Origin: Pseudeuparius sepicola
Lineage: Eukaryota; Arthropoda; Insecta; Coleoptera; Anthribidae
Length of the DNA: 64,000 nt
Reading direction: 5' to 3'
NCBI GenBank assembly: GCA_963920635.1
Contig: OY987298.1
Span: 18,075,647-18,139,646, forward strand
Of this stretch, positions 21,878-31,709 are shown piece by piece (position 1 is the first letter of the stretch; each line of letters begins with the position of its first letter). Below the pieces are notes generated by a model. It did not search any database and was not told the DNA's origin. It worked only from the letters and a program-made list of their open reading frames with translations. Both the position numbers and the translations under genes were made by a program.

Positions 21878-22813
21878 CAGTGTGACCCATTTGTTTTGGG
21901 GTCAGTCTGTAAAAAGTGTATCAATCGTGCGATTTGGCTGATTTTTTTTTAAATTGTAGAGCTCGATGAACTGCACATTTTGAACAAAAATTGCCTGGTT
22001 CGCATAAAATCCAAAGCCTACTATGACCGTTTTTATGAGCAAAATTTTAAGAAACCATATTAGCGTTTTTTTTTTTTTGAAAAAATCTGTGTGCGCCAAT
22101 GGATTGAGCACCCCTCGAAATGGGTATGTACAAAATTTCATCAAAATATTTCAAGTAATAACGATTTTGTAGAAAAATTAAAAATGCAGCCAAGGTACGT
22201 CTTTATTTTCAAAAATTCAAAGTTGGCCATGGAAAATAATTGAATTGTAATAATACAACCTTATGCTTATAAACACAAAACATAAAAACAATTAAAATTA
22301 TAAAATTTTCGTTGTCGCCCACGAGTCGAACAATTTCTATTTTGTCTCTTATGCTTAAATATTCCATAATTATGATAATTAATTGTATTGAGCACAAACA
22401 ATTTCTGAACTCAATTTAGACAGTTTGACACTTAATAAAAGTAAACAATTCAATTATTTTCCATGGCCAACTTTGAATTTTTGAAAATAAAGACGTACCT
22501 TGGCTGCATTTTTAATTTTTCTACAAAATCGTTATTACTTGAAATATTTTGATGAAATTTTGTACATACCCATTTCGAGGGGTGCTCAATCCATTGGCGC
22601 ACACAGATTTTTTCAAAAAAAAACCGCTAATATGGTTTCTTAAAATTTTGCTCATAAAAACGGTCATAGTAGGCTTTGGATTTTATGCGAACCAGGCAAT
22701 TTTTGTTCAAAATGTGCAGTTCATCGAGCTCTACAATTTAAAAAAAAAATCAGCCAAATCGCACGATTGATACACTTTTTACAGACTGACCCCAAAACAA
22801 ATGGGTCACACTG
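21878..22813 (-). mobile_element. Internally deleted derivative of the mariner element
   Basis: Same termini and TA flanks as 19638-21551. The sequence matches the parent to about its position 20035 and then jumps at about 22307 (AAAATTTT|CGTTGTCGCC) to the parent's position about 21048. About 1 kb including all catalytic motifs is lost; only the first ~30 transposase residues remain. Both terminal repeats are complete, so it could be moved in trans. Confidence 0.9.
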
Positions 22814-22841
22814 TATATATAGCTTCGAGGTCTGTGGTTAA

Positions 22842-23189
22842 GGGGGGGTTACCAACAGAAAAAGCGGGGTTAGATTTCGTACTTTTTTTTTTGTACAGCA
22901 TAAAATCTAATAACGCAGTTTAACTAGCAAAAATTTAATAAAAACATGTCTTAATTTGAATCATAAGATCTTAAAAGCAGTGTTTTTTTTATGAAAACCT
23001 TGGGTTAAATAATAATCCAGTGTCCAGTGCATATGCTTATCTATAGGATCTGATGATTAAAATGAAGACAGAAATGCTTGTACTAAATTTGTGACAGGTA
23101 AAATGTTATTAGATTTTATGCTATACAACTTAAAAAATACGAAATATAACCTCACTTTTTCTGTTGGTAACCCCCCCCCCCCCCCCCCC
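22842..23189. mobile_element. 348-bp foldback MITE flanked by TTAA
   Basis: TTAA at 22838-22841 and 23190-23193. Ends are G-runs followed by GGTTACCAACAGAAAAAG on the left, with the inverse on the right; inner parts also pair (AGCATAAAATCTAATAA). A TTAA target is the hallmark of piggyBac-related elements. No ORF. Confidence 0.7.
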
Positions 23190-23356
23190 TTAATGGAGAC
23201 ACTCACAGAACTTTCCGTGGAGTCACTTTATATGGGTGACAATTTCAAATTTGGGACATTGAGAAAATAAATCTGGAAATGTGCGGAAAGCTTCGGATTC
23301 AATATTATAATATGAGATCATAGGTATTTACTGGCTGTATAATCAGGGTTAGCTCC

Positions 23357-23995
23357 CCAGGGGTGGGTAACCCAAAAAAAACCCTACTGGGTTTTTTTGG
23401 GTTACCCACCTAAAAAACCCAAAGTGGGTTTTTTAAGTATGTAAGGTGTTTATGATTTTAGAATTTTTTATTTGATGGGATGGAACAAAAACAATAAGCC
23501 GTCAATCATTTTTTTTATTAAGAGATGAAACAAAATATAAAAACTCTTTACAAAACAGAACATAACAATTCTAATACCTAAACAAATATTAAAACCGTAC
23601 AAATAAATAAATTATTCAAAAATAAAAAATAAACACATATATCTCTGGTCTGGTAAATTAAAATCCCGACATAAAACTATAAACCAGTCATTATTATTTG
23701 TGTCTGACCTGAGGTACCTCTAGACCTTAACTAACTGCAAGGCTTTGTCGAAACCTAGGCGGTTTCTTAGTTTTCCCCAAATCAACCTATAATTTGAAAA
23801 AATCCGTTCTATGGATGCGGAACTCATCGGACACGAGTGCAAATGTGTAAATATTAGTCAGGAAATTTAATATTTTATTAATAGCAAGGTGGAAAATAAA
23901 AAAACCCAATTAAACCCAAAAAGCCCGAATATTAAACCCAAAGAAACCTACTGGATTGAGTTTTTTTTATATAAAACCCGGGTTTTTTCCAACCC
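23357..23995 (-). mobile_element. hAT element remnant
   Basis: Flanked by near-identical 8-bp repeats TTAGCTCC (23349-23356) and TTAGCTGT (23996-24003), as expected for hAT. The left part carries a hairpin of GGGTAACCCAAA-type repeats. The interior retains a piece of transposase on the minus strand. Confidence 0.55.
23700..23870 (-). pseudogene. hAT transposase C-terminal dimerisation domain fragment
   Basis: The minus-strand translation reads CPMSSASIERIFSNYRLIWG followed by KLRNRLGFDKALQLVKV, matching the conserved hATC block (P.SSA..ER.FS...RL...L). The frame is interrupted by a stop soon afterwards. No catalytic region is present. Confidence 0.65.
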
Positions 23996-24003
23996 TTAGC
24001 TGT

Positions 24004-24620
24004 ATTCCAGTAAACAACACGTTATTAGCAGATTCCCTCCGAATGATCAATGTTTCGTTATAATCTAACGAATGAATTGAATTCCTAGACTAATGAGTTT
24101 ACATGGGCTGTTAAATATATTATGTGAATCATGCAACTCTTAAGATTAAGATTAATTAGGATATGACAAAGATATGACACCTAAATGTAAGTATTTTACT
24201 TTCCAAATACTTAGTTTCATCCCCCCTTTTTTAAATTGTATTGTGTTTTTTATTCTAATGTATTCTTTGACATGTTTACTTGTTTTTTTATTTTAATCTA
24301 ATAACGATCAACAAATTGTAGTGCCCTGAAAATGGTCAAATTTTGACCGAAACGTCGGCAATTTGAAAACGTAGTTTTCTTCAAAAAATTGATCCCTACA
24401 CCCAGAGAAACAAACCTGTCAACAATTTTTGGATCGAAAATTCTTCAATTTCTTAAGATTAAAGCTTTTTTGTAGAATGGCACATACAAAAAGTAATAAA
24501 TGGATCATTTTAACAAAAAAAAAGAATAGAGAAAGGTCTGTAGATGACGATAATATAGATTTTTAAACAATGAGCATACATAGAAACGGTTATTTAAAAA
24601 TAATTATTGTATCTATATTA
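24004..24620. other. Spacer with a GAAACGTCG stem-loop at 24324-24358
   Basis: CCCTGAAAATGGTCAAATTT, then TGACCGAAACGTCGG: a GGTCA/TGACC stem followed by GAAACGTCG, like the motifs at 31202-31228 and 31512-31543. It is a common 3'-end signature of arthropod retroelements. The hammerhead-like core is defective here (CTGAAAA instead of CTGANGA). The remainder is AT-rich with no ORF. Confidence 0.4.
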
Positions 24621-24624
24621 CTAA

Positions 24625-24985
24625 AATCAACTAACTCTTACGCCTGGCGTAAATAAAAGCACGTGTTCGAAGTCGTTCAATAGGCCATAAAATATCAGCG
24701 CGTCTGGCAACAGGGATGTACTCGATCGCAAAAGCGTATTTATGCGGTTTTATCTTGTTGTTTTCAGCTATTTAGACACTGCCACAAATAATGTTATCGA
24801 TGTTTTGACTCATTTTAATTTAGCCAATAATTTTTTTCCGAAATATTTCGACGTAAAGAATTGTAAAAGTAAAATTAAATAAAGGTCGTGATTCAGTGCG
24901 GTTCTAGCGAAAATCTCAACGCACACGTTTTTGTTTACATCAGGCGTAAGAGTTATTTGATGTTAGTATAGTATATCAGGGGTTA
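24625..24985. mobile_element. ~360-bp MITE
   Basis: Imperfect terminal inverted repeats of about 45 bp. The left reads CAACTAACTCTTACGCCTGG and the inverted right reads CAAATAACTCTTACGCCTGA. No ORF. Confidence 0.6.
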
Positions 24986-25286
24986 GGTATATATCAAGTG
25001 GTGTGACTATTATCGATAATACCACTACTGGACAGCAGGAGTGGTATTTTCTTAGCATTGGGATTATAATGAGTGATAAATTAACGAAAGGTATTACCTA
25101 TTATTAAGCATACCACGAGTTATATTTAAAAAGATAATTTAACAACTGCAAATAGTTTAATAATTATTCAGTGTGTATGTAGCCATAATTTATCAACCCA
25201 ACTTCTTAAGAATAATTTAACTATAAGAACTATAAATATTTCCCCTCTTCTAAAATGTAATTTAAAAAATAAAAATTAAAAACGCA
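24986..25286. other. No recognised feature
   Basis: AT-rich spacer leading into the tRNA-like sequence. Confidence 0.4.
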
Positions 25287-25358
25287 GCCACAACCGGGAT
25301 TTGAACCCAGGATCTCTCGCACGCAAAGCGAGAATCATGCCCCTAGCCCATTGAGGTC
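25287..25358 (-). tRNA. tRNA-Pro-like pseudogene with a TGC anticodon
   Basis: The minus strand has the body of a tRNA-Pro: GGGCTAGGGGCATGATTCTC, a CTCGC/GCGAG anticodon stem and box B GGTTCAAATCCC. The anticodon loop is TTTGCGT, giving TGC (Ala) where tRNA-Pro would have TGG. The acceptor stem has at least three mismatches. Probably a pseudogene or a SINE head. Confidence 0.5.
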
Positions 25359-25763
25359 AGATGAATGTTTTACTTAACTTAACGCCATAAAGAGAGGTTA
25401 GAAGATAACATACTGAGCCAGGTGCTGAAAGAGTGAACTGAATAAATGAACTGGATCTGATAGATCAGTAGGATCATCACGAAACAATAATACCACTATA
25501 GTAAAATGGTTTATAGTTGAGGGAATGGCAATACATAGCGGCTGCCTTAAAGAAATATTATTCATTGTTGCAGATGTCAAGCCGGGACAGGCAGGTGCAT
25601 TGTGGACAAAGCGCATCGCAACCAGTGCCAAGCTTGCAGACTTAAGAAATGTCTGGCAATGGGGATGAACAAAGATGGTATGTACCGCACTATATTTAGT
25701 TCTGTATAACCTTCATCAGACCAAAAATAGGTAATGCAGACGAATCTTCGAATACCATCTTTT
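25359..25763. other. No recognised feature
   Basis: Open frames on the minus strand (25398-25631) match nothing known. Confidence 0.4.
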
Positions 25764-26384
25764 ATACAGGGTGTTTATTTGGAAACCGGTCACCCTTAAT
25801 ATTTCGGAAATCTTTTAGTCATTATATGTGATGACAATTCACTCGGTTCTCAATTTCCTACCATATACTATATACCACGCTGGTGATAGGTACCTCATTT
25901 TAAAGGTAATTTTGTCAGGAATACGGGACCATTATTGCGAGAAAAAACGGTCCATCTAGAGCGGACCTACGAAATAACAGAAAGAGTTTCATCGTTTCAT
26001 CATTGTTAAGATATACCTAGTACTGAATTTGCCTTCCTTCTTTTGCCCATATTTTTTTTATTTAGTATCTGATTTCGATAAACCACTGTTGCATGAAAAA
26101 ATGATTGATTATTATAACATAAAAGTTGAAAGTGGCCACAAAAACGTGGATAGGTAGTATAAACAGGAATTTTCATTCAAAAATGCGTCCCAGGGTGGCT
26201 AGTCCGCCGACCTACCTCAAGCATTTGCTGCCGGTATACATTGACATTACATTACGCGGGGGCTAAGGTTGATATGACCTATTTTCGAAACTTAGAGTAA
26301 GTTTTTTTTGTCTTTTCTTGCTTTATGGACGTCCTCGATTACGTGGTTAAAATATTTGTACCTATCAAAGTTACACCCTGTATA
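25764..26384. mobile_element. MITE with CAGGGTGT ends
   Basis: Starts TACAGGGTGTTTATTTGG and ends with the inverse ACACCCTGTA, both at TA. Only the outermost bases pair. No transposase. Typical of short Tc1/mariner derivatives. Confidence 0.5.
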
Positions 26385-27053
26385 TTCACTTAAGAGTGTA
26401 ACAACCTTATAACTTCTTTAATCTTTAACCGACCAGAACGAAATTTTTACCAAAGGTAGATATGTCATTGTTGCCTACTTATTTCCAAGATATTAGTTAC
26501 CTACTCCAAGGTCAAAGCCACCTGCGATGCAACAATCGAGGCTTAAAATCCGAAAGTCATATTAGGCTTTTTTTTCAAACAAATGTACTAAAAAAAGTTG
26601 TTCAGAATCGCTCTAGAACCTTCAATCCAAAATTTTGTCAAAATAAAAGAAAAGTCAAAAACATAACAATTTAATAATTTTCTGCGTTTAGAAAAGTGTG
26701 CCATGGAAGTTTTGAAGGCAAATAATTATTGACAATAGACATGACAGCAAAAATGGTGCATTGTTGACGATATTCTTTTTGAGGGCGAATGCAAGTAATG
26801 TAGAGAGGAGACTTACTACATTTTTCTGAAAAAAATATTTTTTCGCGACGGAAGGGCGGCCTGTGGCCGCCCCTGGATTTGACCGCCCGTCTGCGACGCA
26901 GACCTCTGCTGCCGGGTCAGCTCGCCCCTGATAACAAGCATGGCCTTGAATGTACCTATTTACCAGTTTTAGGTACCTACCTACTATTTTTCTTGAAAAT
27001 ACGTGTAGTTATTTATACTTCACAGCTACTACAATTTATTTCTAAGGCCCGAT
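26385..27053. other. Spacer with a GC-rich hairpin at 26850-26930
   Basis: GGGCGGCCTGTGGCCGCCC forms a perfect 8-bp stem, followed by CGTCTGCGACGCAGACC (a CGTCTGCG/CGCAGACC-like pair). It resembles a decayed hAT terminus. The rest is AT-rich. Confidence 0.4.
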
Positions 27054-27061
27054 GGTACAAT

Positions 27062-27331
27062 CACTGGCGGATCTACGGGGGGGGGGGGGCTACAGGGGCT
27101 ATAGCCCCCCCCCCATGGCCTAATACCGTAAGGTAGGCACTTAAAAAATATGTCTGGCAATCTGGCAATGCTGTTGATACGGCTCTTGAGTAAGTGGGTG
27201 GGCTTGCGCGGAAATAAACTCAATAAGCAATACGCATGAATAAAATGAATAAAAAATGTGTTTCCTATATTTTATTACAAAATTTCGGAAATAGAAGCCC
27301 CTCCCTTGACTCCAGCCTAGATCCGCCACTG
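27062..27331. mobile_element. 270-bp hAT MITE with 8-bp target duplication
   Basis: Terminal repeats CACTGGCGGATCTA and, inverted from the right, CAGTGGCGGATCTA. An 8-bp duplication GGTACAAT lies at 27054-27061 and 27332-27339. The left end continues into a G-run paired with a C-run at 27105. It has no ORF and is non-autonomous. Confidence 0.88.
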
Positions 27332-27339
27332 GGTACAAT

Positions 27340-28672
27340 CAAGGTTAAATTTTGAGTTTTGTTAAGCTTGTTGACAACGATGTTGCAGTAACCGTTGGTA
27401 AGGTCATAACTTTTTAACAACCATTTATTGCGACAATCGTTGTCAACGAGCTTAATAAAACTCGAGCTTAAACCGTACTATGTACAATCGGGCCTAAGTA
27501 AATAAAATTACTCGAAAAATTATGAACACAGTTTCAAGACTCTCGAAAAGTTCGAGAGTCCCGAATCGAGATCGAGAATTTTTTTCGAGAAAGACATCGA
27601 GACAAGAGTATGTTAATTTCTCGTCTCGATGATCGAGACGAGACGAGAAATTACTCTCGAGACGAGATTTCTCGTCTCGTGAAACCTTAGATATATAGAA
27701 ATAGATATGTTACGGGTAAAGTAAGGTTAACGGTTTAACTTAGGTTTAACCGGGTAAACTGCGAAATACCCAAGAAGCGTGGGTAAAGTACGAAATATAA
27801 CCGACATTATAGGTATTTCTGGCTTTACCCGGGTAAACCGCGTTCTATCCGGTTTTGTTTTCTTAAAGTGGGGTGTAGGAATTATTGTTGCGCGCGCAAC
27901 ACTTTAACCAAACGCTTTACCCATATATATCTAAGGTTTCACGAGACGAGAAATCTCGTCTCGAGAGTAATTTCTCGTCTCGTCTCGATCATCGAGACGA
28001 GAAATTAACATACTCTTGTCTCGATGTCTTTCTCGAAAAAAATTCTCGATCTCGATTCGGGACTCTCGAACTTTTCGAGAGTCTTGAAACTGTGTTCATA
28101 ATTTTTCGAGTAATTTTATTTACTTAGGCCCGATTGTACATAGTACGGTTTAAGCTCGAGTTTTATTAAGCTCGTTGACAACGATTGTCGCAATAAATGG
28201 TTGTTAAAAAGTTATGACCTTACCAACGGTTACTGCAACATCGTTGTCAACAAGCTTAACAAAACTCAAAATTTAACCTTGTTTACCCGGGTAAAGCTAG
28301 AAACCAAAGCGGTAGGAATTATTATTGCGCCGGCGCAATAATAATCTCTATATCGCTTTGGTTGTTGCGCGGCGCAATAATAATTCCTACACCCCACTTT
28401 AACCAAACAAAATATACCTACAGCTATTTCTGCCTTTACCCGGGTAAAGCCAGAAACCAAAGCGGTAGGAATTATTGCGCCGGCGCAATAATAATTCCTA
28501 CACCCCACTTTAACCAAACAAAACCGGATAGAACGCAGTTTACCCGGGTAAAGCCAGAAATACCTACATTGTCGGTTATATTTCGTACTTTACCCACGCT
28601 TCTTGGGTATTTCACAGTTTACCCGGGCAAACCTAAGTGTAACCGTTAACCTTACTTTACCCGTAATAGATA
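27340..28672. repeat. Two interlocked palindromes
   Basis: Arm B (27340-27690) is repeated inverted at 27935-28285 with very few changes, including a long CTCGTCTCGA-rich stretch. Arm A (27712-27895), rich in GGGTAAAG/TTTACCC, is repeated inverted at about 28500-28672. The order B-A-b-a means neither palindrome is nested in the other. Between b and a, a ~120-bp unit containing palindromes such as TTATTGCGCCGGCGCAATAA occurs in tandem. No coding capacity. Confidence 0.8.
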
Positions 28673-28751
28673 CATTACCAAAGGCACCTTGTTATGTTTC
28701 ATGATTTTAAAGAGTTGTTATTGTTAGGTTATTTAAGTATCTCAGGGCATA
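28673..28751. other. Spacer
   Basis: AT-rich; nothing recognised. Confidence 0.4.
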
Positions 28752-29170
28752 TACAGGGTGTTCACTTTTAAGTGGACACAAATCAATAAAAAATTGATTT
28801 GTTGGGATATTTAAAAAAAAAATTTTTGATACAAAGGTCTTCAAAATGCGCAATTTTCTACTTGAACACATTTGTCAAATTGCAATTCCAGGGCCGGCTA
28901 AGATTATTTTTAAACCCCGATTTTCACAAAATCTATTTAGGCATTTTTTTATTTAAAATCTTACCATACAGCGTTAATTAGGACCCTCTAAAATCCTTTA
29001 GTTCAAAATTTGAATTAAAAATATACAGGGAGTGATTTCGAGGGCCCCTGGAGAGTCAAGCGTGCCATGGAATGATTTTAAAACAATTGAAGAATTAACA
29101 GGACCACCCAAAGTATTGATGGACCAGACTGCAAGAAAAAATAATACAGGATGTTTTTCTCTACCGCTGC
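28752..29170 (+). repeat. Dispersed repeat, copy 3 (diverged)
   Basis: Begins TACAGGGTGTTCACTTTTAA with a small hairpin (TCCACTTAAAAGTG-type). From about 28930 it matches the family of 12722-13285 (ATTTAGGCATTTTTTTATTT, CAGCGTTAATTAGGACC, GTGCCATGGAATGA). Confidence 0.6.
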
Positions 29171-29425
29171 TGAAATTTCAGACTTTTTTCGACTTTTATT
29201 CTGATCAAGTTTGCCCTGCTTTTTGAAACAAAGTTACTAATAACAAAATTTATTTAATCTTAACAATAAAATAACAGCTACAACAAAAAGTAATTGAAGC
29301 TTGCGATTCCGTAACAATAGATGAGTTAAGACGAGTTGTTTCTAATAACAAAAAACGTCTTAAAAATGTATTACGTTAGAAGGCGGTTATGTTGAAAAAA
29401 CCCCGATAGTTTAAGATCTAAATAT
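29171..29425. other. No recognised feature
   Basis: AT-rich spacer. Confidence 0.4.
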
Positions 29426-29474
29426 TCTCAAACTAAACCCCCCCCCTTGGGGGGGGGGGGGTTTAGTTTGAGAA
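29426..29474. repeat. Perfect palindrome with C/G tracts
   Basis: TTCTCAAACTAAACCCC... is followed directly by its inverse ...GGGGTTTAGTTTGAGAA around a C-run/TT/G-run centre. It lies just beyond the 3' end of the hAT gene and probably represents one terminus of that element. Confidence 0.7.
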
Positions 29475-29616
29475 GTAAATAAAACAAAAAAAATATACTT
29501 ACATGAAATTTAATATCTATATATTCATCCGAAAAACTACGACATATTTATAAAGTTCTTAACTTTAAATGAAATGGATAAATTAATTTCGTTCCTCTGC
29601 GCTAAATCTAAAACCA

Positions 29617-30049
29617 TTAAAGAAGAAATCTTCGGCTTTTTCTTTTAAATATATCCACTACTTCATCTGCATGAATTTCTGTTACATAGTGAATGTTCAT
29701 TAGAGCCAAACCATTAAGTCTGTTTTCACTTGTAGTGTTTCGTAAATAGTTTTTCAGTCTCCTTAGGCTCGAGAAAGACCTTTCTGGGGTAGCAGTGGAT
29801 ACAGGAATGGTAGCCAAGATTTGTAGTAATGTGTAAATATTAGGATAACGGTTTTTATCGCACATATCTAGGCATTCCAAAGTAGATTTCGGGGTAGGCA
29901 GTGTTCTTATCAGCATGCAAGGTAGCTGAAGCTTTGATAGCTAAATCCAAATTTGTTTCTTTATTAGAAACCCCTTGACCTTGACTACACTACTTTTTCC
30001 AGTAGTCCATACCTTTAAGTTTATCAACCTTCCTTTTTTTCCCCTCCAT
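29617..30049 (-). pseudogene. Deleted hAT (ZMYM1-like) transposase with its own 5' region
   Basis: An ATG at 30049 starts MEGKKRKVDKLKGMDYWKK, then a TAG (29990-29992), a readable stretch QGQGVSNKETNLDLAIKAS, and after a frame change the C-terminal dimerisation domain (TIPVSTATPERSFSSLRRLK, NYLRN.T.ENRLNGLALMNIH) to a stop at 29617. The BED/TTF finger and catalytic core between the two ends are deleted. The family is the hAT lineage that also gave rise to ZMYM1-like host genes. The retained ends and promoter suggest an internal deletion derivative. Confidence 0.7.
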
Positions 30050-30237
30050 TTTTCGACAGTAATAATGATTCACGTATCTATCCTTAACAAGGTCATCGAA
30101 TAACAGCGCACTAAAATTACTCACTTACACGGTACACTTAATTCTCTTCACTATTCGTTCACCACTTTTCACTTTTATTCGCTTCGAGTTCGCATGGAAC
30201 AATACTGCCGTAAGCGCGGTCACGCGCCGCGGCGCCG

Positions 30238-30293
30238 CTTATATAGCAGCCCAATAGCCGTCCAGAAACTTCCACGAACTTCCACAAAGTTCC
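30238..30293 (-). promoter_or_regulatory. Heat-shock-type promoter: HSE array and TATA box
   Basis: 30264-30293 splits into six contiguous 5-mers AGAAA CTTCC ACGAA CTTCC ACAAA GTTCC. Four match the alternating nGAAn/nTTCn heat-shock element exactly and two have one mismatch, all in register. About 20 bp downstream on the minus strand is CTATATAAG (30238-30246), with ATTGG (CCAAT inverse) between. An A-rich leader follows (AATAAAAGTGAAAAGTGGTG) with a GTAAGTGA donor-like site at 30121-30128, then the hAT ATG at 30049. Function is inferred from motifs only. Confidence 0.5.
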
Positions 30294-30489
30294 GCTCATT
30301 TCGACGTAGGGGCGTGGCGAATAATCGGGAAACAACGCAAAGTGTCCCTACAATACAAAATAGTTCGGCTGCAACTGCGTCTGCCTCTCGTCAAAAGATG
30401 GCGCTAGGCGCTACTATTACTACATAATATATTCAAACGTAATAATAATTTAACTCTTCACTCCTCGTATTTTTTCGGTATAATATTAG

Positions 30490-30566
30490 GTAATATTTTG
30501 CTTATTTCGGGGGGGGGGGGGTGTGAACCCCCGAAACCCCCCCCCCCCCCCCTTGGCTACGCCCGT
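30490..30566 (-). repeat. hAT terminus with G/C tracts
   Basis: Inverted, it reads CACGGGCGTAGCCAAGGGGG followed by a long G-run and a C-run. GGCGTAGCCA next to G-tracts is a common hAT end in invertebrates. It probably marks the 5' end of the hAT element at 29.4-30.6 kb; the other end has lost this motif. Confidence 0.5.
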
Positions 30567-30589
30567 GATTAGCGTGAGTCATCTATTCA

Positions 30590-31050
30590 TGTATATCGTT
30601 GGTGAAATCTGTGACGTCACATCTCACGTTGCCGGCCCGGATTTTCGAGAGGGCCTCGGTCCCGACCGGGAGAAGTGAGAAGCCCCGATGAACAGCGGCG
30701 AACTCCTTCAACGCGGCCGCCTCCCGCATGCTAAGCAGGGGCCGGGCGGGAGGGGGCGCTGCCCCTCGGGGGAGTTGGAAGGAGGGTGGGGGGAGATTTA
30801 TCGCGAAACTCCGGGCGATGAATAATAATTAAACCCCCCCCCCTCCCCACTCCCCCGCCCGGACTATACACCGGAGCGGGAGGCGCGGCTACCATTTTCC
30901 CTTTGCCGTTCGCCGCGCCGCCGGCGCGCCGGCAGCCGTTAATGGAGGGGGAGAAGGGGGAAGGGGGGAGGGTTGTGTTGCGATTTAGAGCGCGCAGCGG
31001 GGATTTTTAATGGTGGGGATTAGCGTGACGCACCGGGGCGTTTTTTTATT
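30590..31050. other. GC-rich island
   Basis: About 450 bp of G/C-rich, CpG-rich sequence with short AT interruptions that look like homeodomain sites (AATAATAATTAAAC, CCGTTAATGGAGG). No ORF is convincing. A candidate host regulatory element. Confidence 0.45.
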
Positions 31051-31173
31051 AATACTGCCAATAATTCATTTGGATTATTTGCGTACGTTTCTATGCTATT
31101 GTTCATTAGGTGGTATCGAGTTGGTTAACTAACTTTTGTTTATTTCTTTAAATTGTACTTAACTATGTCTTTT

Positions 31174-31598
31174 TATATTTATTTTTTTATTTTATACGAC
31201 GTTTCGACAACTTAGTTGTCATCATCAGGTTACTTATACAAACAATTTGTTTTCTTCTTCACATAGTACAGACATTTAAAATAATTTTTAAAATTTTTTC
31301 AAAGCTAAAAATAAAAATTAGATTTTAGTACATATTAATTTAAGAAAAAGAGGAATTTTTCTTTTACACAAGTTAAAAATTATAACACAAGCAAGGTGTA
31401 AGAGATTCTGTTATATAAAAATCCAAAAGTATTAGGAAAACTTACCAAGAAAAAGTTAGTTAGGTCTTTGTTGCTTTTAAAATTGTCTGAGTAGTGTAAT
31501 GTGATTATCTTTTGATGATGACAACTAAGTTTTCGAAACGTCGTATAAAATAAAAAAATAAATATTGGACCGAAATCTCACGAATTTTTAATTATAAG
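31174..31598. mobile_element. 425-bp retroelement-like insertion with inverted hammerhead-like ends
   Basis: Flanked by a 17-bp direct repeat ACTTAACTATGTCTTTT (31157-31173 and 31599-31615), the size expected for retroelement integration. The two ends are inverted copies of about 60 bp containing GTCGTATAAAATAAAAAAAT and, next to it, GAAACGTCG preceded by a GACAAC-TAA-GTTGTC stem-loop and TGATGA. The middle is AT-rich without coding. Similar end motifs occur in Penelope-like elements. Confidence 0.6.
31202..31228 (-). ncRNA. Hammerhead-ribozyme-like core
   Basis: The minus strand reads CTGATGA, T, GACAAC-TAA-GTTGTC, GAAAC: the conserved CUGAUGA and GAAA boxes around a 6-bp stem II. One extra U after the CUGAUGA box and no obvious stem I make activity doubtful. 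The partner at 31512-31543 has TTGATGA in place of CTGATGA and a mismatch in the stem. Confidence 0.3.
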
Positions 31599-31709
31599 AC
31601 TTAACTATGTCTTTTATTGGCTTGACGAATATAATCTCCGAGTCAAAACGTGGACAAACTGTGGACCTTAATATTCTGGTTTATTTTAGTCATTATTTAT
31701 TCGCAATGT

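Noticed and set aside
21567..21890. Several 70-107 codon ORFs in the GC-rich island
   Set aside because: Four overlapping frames on both strands are open because GC-rich DNA has few stops. No motif supports any of them.
24324..24358. Hammerhead ribozyme
   Set aside because: The conserved G of the CUGANGA box is missing (CTGAAAA), so it is kept only as a GAAACGTCG stem-loop.
28266..28649. ORFs of 83-95 codons in the interlocked palindromes
   Set aside because: They are produced by the palindromic repeat units and read similarly on both strands.
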